Shown here: in pieces, positions 57,063-64,000 of the stretch
Layout of the letters: every line of letters begins with the position of its first letter
How positions within the stretch are numbered: the stretch's first letter is position 1
Origin: Corynespora cassiicola
Taxonomy: Eukaryota; Ascomycota; Dothideomycetes; Pleosporales; Corynesporascaceae
Assembly (NCBI GenBank): GCA_022059125.1
Contig: JAEUWY010000006.1
Span: 558,001 to 622,000 of the forward strand
Direction: 5' to 3'
Length of the DNA stretch: 64,000 nucleotides
Notes under the pieces: model-generated
What the model saw: the letters and a program-made list of their open reading frames with translations, nothing else
The model's database searches: none
What the model was told of the DNA's origin: nothing
Translations under genes and position numbers: made by a program

Positions 57063-58962
57063 ATGGCTGCCGTTGGGGAAAAGCACAACGAGCACGGGGT
57101 AGAAACAGCCGAAAGGGGTCAAGAGCATGGAAGCACCAATGCTTCCATCAAAACGAATACCACGCCCCCCGTCGGAGAGCTCCGCCCGAAGATTACATTC
57201 AAGACCAAAATGGCAATTCTGGTAAATGTGCCCCCACCACCCACTACCAATTGATATCCCTCTACAGTCCAGACTAATTTAGGGCACAAACAAAAAAGTC
57301 ACTGATCATGATGTACGAATCGTATCTATTCACGCTAATCATGCCGGCGGCCATTCTCGCCTACATCAATGCAGACCTGGGCCCCGACCCCAAATACCCT
57401 TGGATCACCGTGACGTGGAATCTGGGCGCGGCCATCATCGTCACCGTCGGAGGCCGGCTGGCCGACATCTTCGGGAGGCGCTGGTTCCTCCTCACAGGCG
57501 CCATGTCAGCCGCCGTGGGCGCCCTGGTGGGCGCAACGGGGCAGTCGATAACGCAGATGATTGTCTCCGGGGTGCTGTTCGGCTTCGGAGGCGGATTCCA
57601 GGAGATGTGTTTCGCGTGCGCGCAGGAACTTGTTCCGAACCGGTACCGATTCGCGACGCTAGGCATCATGATCTTCGCGAATCATTTCAGCAGCTTTGGG
57701 CCCTTGATCGGGTATGCGTTTGTCGAGTACAGCGGTGTTGGGTGGCGCGCTTGCTATTGGTATTGCTTTGCGTGGGAGGTTGCGACGGCGGCGATGCTGT
57801 GGGTCTTCTATAGGCCGCCCAGCTTCGGGACTAAGCATGAGGACGATGGCAAGGGCAAATGGGAGTTGGTCAAGGAGATGGATCATGTAGGCTTGTGGCT
57901 TTTTACTGCGGCTTGCCTACTGCTGCTCCTCGGGCTAAACTGGGTGAGTTGGCGGTCATTGACGTGGCACGGGATGGAGGACGATGCAACACAGGACTAA
58001 CCCACCGACAGGGCGGAGTGTCCTACCCGTGGTCCAGCTCGCACGTCGTAGCACCCATTGTGATATCCTTTGTCTGCTTCGTGGCCCTCGCATTTTGGGA
58101 GGTCTACGCAAACCTCAAATACCCTATCCTTCCCCCAAAGCTGTTCAAGAAATGGCGGGACTTTACCGCGCTTCTCGTCGTCTGCTTCGTAGCCGGCATG
58201 CTGTACTACAGCATGAACGTCATCTGGCCGCGCCAATCATCTCTCCTCTTCGTAGGCCAGAGCGACACCATCATACGCGGCGTCTACGCTAACATGGTCT
58301 CCTTTGGCACCATCGTCGCCGCCTGGTACTGCGTCCTCTTCATGCCATGGGTTGGCCACGAACGCTGGCAGCTCGTATGCCTCATCACCATGCAGACCGC
58401 TCTCATCGGGTCCATGGCCAGCATTGGCATCGAAGACAAGGCCCAGGCCATCGCCACAGTGATCATAGTCTCTGCGTGTAACCTTCCACCCAGCCCGCTG
58501 AGCTTCGGCATGGTGAGCTTGGGGCTGGAGGACCAGAAAGACATCGGCGTTGCGGTGGGCTTGATCTCGACGTTTCGGCTCATTGGTGGCGCGGTGTCTA
58601 CGAGTATCTATGTGTCGATCTACACTTCTCGATATGCGTCGGGCATTGCACCTACACTAAGGCGGTTGACCGCTGATACAAACTTTAGGGGGAACTTTTC
58701 CGCGCTGCTTTCAGCGACTGCGCTGAATACGCCGGCCGCGTACGAGAAGGTCGCTGGAATTAATACTGAGACTATCGAAGCTGCGATTTTGGCGGTCAAG
58801 GTTTCATATGAAAGAGCGTTCAAGGTTGTTTATCTTGTTGCTATTGCTTTTGGGGTCTGTGCAATTAGTAGTGCGTTGAGTACAAGGAGTGTTCCAAAGA
58901 GCAACAAGAGCAATGATCAGGCTGTGATGTTGGAGACAGAGAAGAGGGAAGTAAATGGTTAA
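57063..58962 (+). CDS. major facilitator superfamily transporter, TRI12-like (14 TM)
   Basis: Three exons, 57063-57221, 57299-57943 and 58012-58962, encode 584 aa. After a hydrophilic 50-residue N-terminus come the membrane segments. MMYESYLFTLIMPAAILAYI opens the first. GGRLADIFGRRWFLL is the MFS loop 2-3 motif (G-x-L-x-D-x-x-G-R-R-x). GFGGGFQEMCFACAQELVPN and ANHFSSFGPLIGYAF are typical of the fungal TRI12/siderophore-type DHA2 branch. The C-terminal half holds further segments and ends in a soluble tail. Such pumps export small molecules or take up iron chelates through the plasma membrane; the substrate is not deducible. The first intron (77 nt) must end at an AAG (57296-57298) to keep frame, skipping a TAG four bases after CTAAT. 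Confidence 0.9.
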
Positions 58963-59207
58963 AGTAGCATATGTGCTGGCTCGACGCGAAAATATTGAAA
59001 ACAAACATGGTTATAAGCTAAAGAGACGGTGGGTATTCATACAATATATGTTGTGGGGAAGCCAAAAGGCTGTATCAAGTCTGACAAGGGCTCCGTCCAG
59101 ACCTGAGTATTTTAATACGGCTAATGTATGGTATCCAGTTTCCATGTGATCTTCAAAAAAGTCCTTTCTTAGTCCATTGTATATGGTGAAGCTTGACCTG
59201 AGTGGTC

Positions 59208-61648
59208 CTAATCGTCCAAAGCAAAGCACCTCTCCACGCTTTCCTCATTATTTCCCCACCAGTACGGCATCTCCACCGCCTTACCACTGGAGAAGAAAAT
59301 GAACATGAGCAACATCGCGATATTGAACCCTGCATCTAGTGCCGCAGAAACTATATAGTTGTATCGCTTCCACGTTTGAAATCTCCGGCGAAGAAACCAG
59401 CGCATGCAAATATACCCAACGATGAGCCGAGAGATGAACCCCGTACTGAGGTTCCCATAGAAGAAGGACATCCCCGAACCGAATATTGTCACATTCCAAA
59501 GGTGGAACTTGAGCTTTGACTTGGGAAAGGCGCGATGCAAAGCATACAGAACGAGAGGTGCACCTGCTCCATAGAGGAAGGCCCAGGGTAGGGGCTTGTA
59601 CATGTGCTGAGAAAAGAGCCGCTTGGGGCCGACAAGCACATACTGTACGCCCATCGTGTTGTAGCTCGCTAGACCCTGCCCAGTCCATTGGTTAAGCGGG
59701 TCTTTCTTGTTGCCGAGCAGGTAGTCACCCTTCGCGTTGAGAACCCAGCGGATGACGCCATAGTTGATAGGGATGCCGATGAGTTCACCAAAGATTTGAC
59801 TGAAGAAGATGGCGCGCGGCGGGACGTGCATGTAATGACCGATTTTTTGATCTTGCAGCATGTACTGTGCGCGATACCAGATGTCGCCTGCGATGGAGCC
59901 ATATGCAGTTGCGCCAGCGGGATGGCGGTGGCTGCTTCCGGCGTTAACCATGAAGCCGTATAGCAGCTCGTTGAAGGAGCCGATGGCGACCTGGAAGCTT
60001 GAAAAGGAGTAGAGCCAGCCGAAAGGTATGATCATGATGCCCGATGTCGCGATTGCAACGAAGAATGTCCAGACGGAGATGAAGAAGTAGCCTTTGATCA
60101 AGATAACGAGAATGGTGAGGAATGAGGCCAGGAAAAGAGCGATATACCACCATAGGGGAACTTCCTTGTATTCACGCATGATAAAATTGAGTCGATCGGT
60201 GTAAAAGTGGTTGATGGTGGCTTTGCCTTTTTCCTTTGCACGAGCACGGAGCTTCGCTGCAGTTGCTCGAATCTCAGAGGACCCAAAGAGGGCCATCCAA
60301 GTCAGGGCGGAGATATAAGAAGAGTAGTCAAAGAACATGGACCAAATCTGCTGTGTTCCCATGTATATCGGCCCTAGTTGTTGATATGCCGTCTCATTAA
60401 ACCCGTTGTCCGACGTGATCAGTGCCTGGGCGGGATATTTTGTGCCATTTTCGAGAAAAATCCGGTTCGACATTAATTGGTGTTTCCATTTCCCAAGACC
60501 ACTAAGTGCTTTTGTTAGAGAAAATCCGCCATCGAATAAGAGGCGTGGCTTACCCCCATTTGGCTGCTGGGATAAGGATCCAAGTATTGACGACAAACGC
60601 GACAGTGAGCACGACAGTGGTCCAGAAAGGTACAACCATTGGGTTCGTCAATGATTGATTCGAAATATTAGACCAGTCCAATGATAGGTTGAGAACGCCC
60701 ATTCCGCCCATACCAGCACCTACAAAGTTGGCAACGCTGTTTCGTGGTGCAACCCAGCAGAGGAACGAGAGAGAAGCTAGCATTGGAAACACCTTCTCTG
60801 GTAAGAATTGCCAAAGTGTGATGAAGACAAGACTACCAAAGAAGACATATTTCTGCTTCCTAGCAACCCATGAGTCCTTTGGTGATTTTCTCATCGTTTC
60901 GAAGACTGCGGTTTGCATAAGGGCGTACGGCCATGTATAGATGGGGTCGTAGAGGAGGAACTGTCGTGCTAGAGCAGCCATGGCGTAGCCTACGTATACT
61001 ATGGCCCACATAAAGAACAGGCATACTGCGACTGGAATTCGAGTGCCATAGTATAGTTCTGCTAGGCTGATGCTAGCCCATGCGGCGTTGGACGTTGCAC
61101 CTGAGGCAGCAGTAACGGTCACAAGAACGTTTTCTAAGTGATCAGCATTTTGGCCAAAAAAGCGGCGCAGAGCATGTACCTTTGACGTGCCATGGTCCTG
61201 GGTTGAGGCTAAAGCTGAATTTGGTGAATGGGACGTGAATCGTCTTCTTCGGAAGGATCTCAGCAAGCCAGTAGCCGACATAGTGAGAAGCTGTTGCTGA
61301 TGTCAGCTATGGTAACATGACCAGGATGATATGCCTACCAATTTGCACAAAGAGTACTGGATAGACTGCTGATGTGGTCCTGTATTGTCCCATCTGAAAC
61401 AATATTGCCCCGGGGGGCACGAAGATGAGGCAGAGGATGAAGTAGCGGAAGGTTAGAGTTGGGGCATTAGGGTCATCTTCGAGACTGACAATGTTGCGAA
61501 CGATCTTCGGCAGCTGACGGATATCTTCAGGTAGACTGGATTCGTCCTCGTCTTCCTCGAGAGGATTAGCAGGGTTGCTGCTAATGCCAACCTCAGGCTC
61601 AGTCTTCTCGTGGCCAACCGGCTTCTCTGAGCTGGTCGTGTCTGCCAT
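59208..61648 (-). CDS. OPT-family oligopeptide transporter
   Basis: Four exons, 61648-61339, 61290-61180, 61133-60554 and 60501-59208, encode 764 aa with introns of 48, 46 and 52 nt. The acidic N-terminus (PLEEDEDESSLPEDIRQLPK) precedes the first segment RYFILCLIFVPPGAILF. The family motif NPGPWHVKE is formed across the second splice. Later signatures are YDPIYTWPYALMQTAVFE, PWAFLYGAGAPLVLYAL and CMRWFLRRRFQTWKRYNYI, with a C-terminus ending EMPYWWGNN and FALDD. OPT proteins are proton-coupled plasma-membrane importers of tetra- and pentapeptides or glutathione. Length fits the fungal Isp4/OPT clade (about 750-850 aa). The start MADTTSSEKP was chosen over an upstream in-frame ATG at 61765 because family members begin with short acidic tails. 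Confidence 0.92.
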
Positions 61649-62580
61649 ATCTGTCGCGTCGGTTGTTGTGTTCAAAGTAGAAGGTGTTTTGTGGTTCTGG
61701 GAGCATTTGTGTAGCAAACGATCTAGAGATGGCGTTATCGTGGAACAGCACTGGCCAAAGCGCACATTAAGTGCAAGTGTGGCCGACGCAAACCCAACTC
61801 TGCAAGCCTATATAGATAAAAGTGCCATACTGCAGAAACCCTGGTCTCTCGTGAAAGTTTCCACGTTGTACCGAGCTTGCGATAAAGACCCCAGCAATCG
61901 CGCAAGACACTGAGCCGTGTGAACACGGACTAATATTAAGTCAACGCCGCCATTGGAAGGCGGGTGAACTGGGAGCTGCCTATTCAGTGCTCGGGTGACC
62001 CCCGCCCATCCAAGTCCCACTTAAGCTTCGCCGCCGGCTGAACAAGCGTCCAGTAGTAGCGCTTGTCTGAAGGCTTGTGATGCTTGATTATACTGTGATG
62101 ATCGTTCGGTGTGAAGGTAGCTAAAAATTGTTACCGGCGTCAGCACCAACAATTGCCCTGGTTTGTGTACTGATTATCACATCGACATCGTAGCCGTGGC
62201 ATCTCATGCTCATCTGCGAGTTACTGGTGTACGTTCCGATAGGCGGGTAAATTCACTGATGAGCGTGCGGCACAATCTGTCAGTATCCGGGCATTCAATA
62301 AGCGGATCTCTGAGATTTGGCAGCCGTCTACAAAAGTCTTCATCTTATGGGGTAGTTCATATTCCATGTGCACACCTATGCCATATACACACCAGCTGGG
62401 CCAGACTGCAATTGAGCAACCAAACGAACTTGGAAAAGCTCAGCCGGGCACGCCCACGTGATGACGCGTGAGGCTGTCGATGACTAAGCACGACCCTCTT
62501 GGCCCGTGCGGTTGTGGGCCAAATGGGCGTCGATAACAAAACAAACACAGCAACTAACAACAACAGCACATGCAGCCGCC
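61649..62580. promoter_or_regulatory. divergent intergenic region, OPT transporter / SMC2
   Basis: 932 bp between the two start codons. Frames here are short and featureless. Contains GATAAA/TATCAC words around 61815 and 62170 that could be GATA-factor sites for a nitrogen-regulated peptide transporter, but such words are frequent by chance. Confidence 0.35.
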
Positions 62581-64000
62581 ATGAGGGTCACAGAACTTGT
62601 GATAGATGTGAGTGCAATCCTAAATATAGGGCGAATGTATCTGACAGAAAAATAGGGCTTCAAGTCGTACGCCGTCCGCACAGTCATTTCAGGCTGGTTT
62701 GTTTACCCTTCCCGTCACTCGCCGGCTGTCTACTGACAACCCGCAGGGACGGCAGTTTCAACTCAATTACTGGGCTCAACGGCTCTGGAAAGTCCAACAT
62801 TCTCGACGCAATATGTTTTGTGCTCGGCATTACGAACATGACCACGGTCCGAGCACAGAACCTGCAGGTATGTAGCTCTGCTCTCTGAAGCGGCGCGGGC
62901 TCTGACACATGTTGTTAGGACCTCATTTACAAACGTGGACAAGCCGGAGTCACAAAAGCGAGCGTTACCATCACTTTTGACAACAGCGACAAGCGGAACT
63001 GCCCAATCGGCCATGAAGACGAGGACAAGATCTCTGTGACTAGGCAAATTGTCCTTGGCGGCACGACCAAATACTTTATCAACGGACACCGCGCGCAGCA
63101 GCAGAGCGTACAGAATCTTTTCCAATCCGTTCAGTTGAACATCAACAATCCGAACTTCCTGATCATGCAGGGTAAAATCACAAAAGTGCTGAACATGAAA
63201 GCTGTGGAAATCTTGGCCATGATTGAAGAAGCTGCGGGTACTCGCATGTTTGAGGACAGGAGAGACAAGGCATACAAGACCATGGCCAAGAAGGAGATGA
63301 AGGTCCAGGAAATCACGGGCCTGTTGCGCGATGAGATCGACCCGAAGCTTGAGAAGCTGCGCGCGGAAAAGCGTGCATTTTTGGATTTTCAGCAGACACA
63401 GAGCGATCTCGAGCGTCTCACCAGGCTGGTTGTGGCATATGACTATATCAGATACAACGAGAGGCTGGAACAGTCCAAGGACGATTTGGAAGCCAAGAAG
63501 CAGCGCGCAAAGGACCTCGAAGAGTCCGCAGTCCGCATGAAGAAGGAGATTGAATACCTTCAGGAAGACATCAAGAAGGTCAAGGCTACACGCGAAAAAG
63601 AGCTCCGCAAAGGCGGCAAGTTCCAGGCCCTCGAAGAAGAAGTCAAATCGCATTCACATGAGATTGTCCGGCTGACGACTGTACTTGATCTTAAAAATAC
63701 TGGACTGGCCGAGGAAAATGACAAGCGCAAGAGCATCGAGAAGAGCGTCAAAGATCTGGAGAAGCAACTGCAGGAGAAGTCCAAGACCTACGAAAAGCTG
63801 CAGGAAAAGTACAAGACGGCTCACGACGACCTAGCGAAGCAGACTGAAGAGGTTGAAAAGAAGGAAGAGCTTTTGCAAACCTTACAGACAGGTGTGGCAT
63901 CCAAGGAAGGTCAGGAGAGTGGATACCAGGGCCAGCTTCAGGACGCGAGAAATCGAGCAAACGCCGCTGCCACGGAACAGGAGCAGAACAAGCTGAAGAT
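62581..64000 (+). CDS. SMC2: condensin subunit SMC2, 5' part (runs off the window)
   Basis: Exons 62581-62607, 62656-62696, 62747-62867 and 62919 to beyond 64000 give the first 423 residues. The start [19 protein letters not shown] and the Walker [10 protein letters not shown] (about 32-40), then [40 protein letters not shown] and [18 protein letters not shown], match fungal SMC2/Cut14 closely. From about residue 170 the protein becomes a long coiled coil (heptads such as [20 protein letters not shown]). SMC2 pairs with SMC4 in condensin, which compacts mitotic chromosomes and organises rDNA. Introns of 48, 50 and 51 nt cluster at the 5' end. The hinge, second coil and C-terminal ATPase head lie outside the window. 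Confidence 0.97.

Noticed and set aside
62763..63653. 296-codon minus ORF
   Set aside because: Antisense shadow of SMC2, which is certain from its motifs.

Overview
The window is nuclear DNA of a filamentous ascomycete (Pezizomycotina; a Dothideomycete-type genome is my guess, not proven). The evidence is: short 44-126 nt introns with GTRNGT-type donors and CTRAY branch sites, Zn2Cys6 and C2H2 regulators carrying fungal_trans domains, OPT and 14-TM MFS (TRI12-like) transporters, HET-domain and telomere-linked-type RecQ relics, and an AT-rich block that alternates with GC-equilibrated DNA. I found no rRNA or tRNA gene, no CRISPR and no intact transposon.

Region 1 (1-17.2 kb) is mostly accessory and decayed. 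It holds a broken minus-strand gene at the left edge, a small three-exon secreted protein with a beta/gamma-crystallin-like pattern (2.66-3.23 kb), one intact housekeeping gene (a CUZ1/ZFAND1-type AN1 zinc-finger protein, 5.4-6.5 kb), a HET-domain pseudogene (7.6-8.0 kb) and a RecQ-like helicase pseudogene (8.7-10.6 kb). From 10.6 to 17.2 kb I see no recognisable gene.

Region 2 (17.2-33.7 kb) carries a Zn2Cys6 regulator, a 5.2 kb gene-poor gap, and then a compact oxidative set: a Baeyer-Villiger-type flavin monooxygenase, a short-chain dehydrogenase, a Ure2-like glutathione S-transferase and a small NTF2/SnoaL-fold protein. An NPC2-type (ML domain) lipid transfer protein follows. The oxidative set could be a small catabolic or detoxification cluster; that is inference from order and family.

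Region 3 (34.1-36.4 kb) is conserved: the V-ATPase F subunit (VMA7) and the nuclear rim protein NUR1, divergently transcribed from a 292 bp intergenic region.

Region 4 (36.5-43.5 kb) is an AT-rich island. All its genes lie on the minus strand and encode unrecognised, highly charged or disordered proteins (69, 376 and 275 aa, a 75-codon ORF of doubtful status, and a roughly 240 aa two-exon gene). Two of them seem to share a C-terminal module. This is the most novel part of the window.

Region 5 (44.7-64 kb) is conserved again: a C2H2/fungal_trans regulator with a 4.6 kb low-complexity GC-rich upstream region, a MOB-family protein with a long acidic tail, a CobW/ZNG1-type zinc-chaperone GTPase, a TRI12-like MFS transporter, an OPT oligopeptide transporter, and the 5' part of the condensin gene SMC2 running off the right edge. 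Exon coordinates below were derived by hand from splice signals, reading frame and family alignment.
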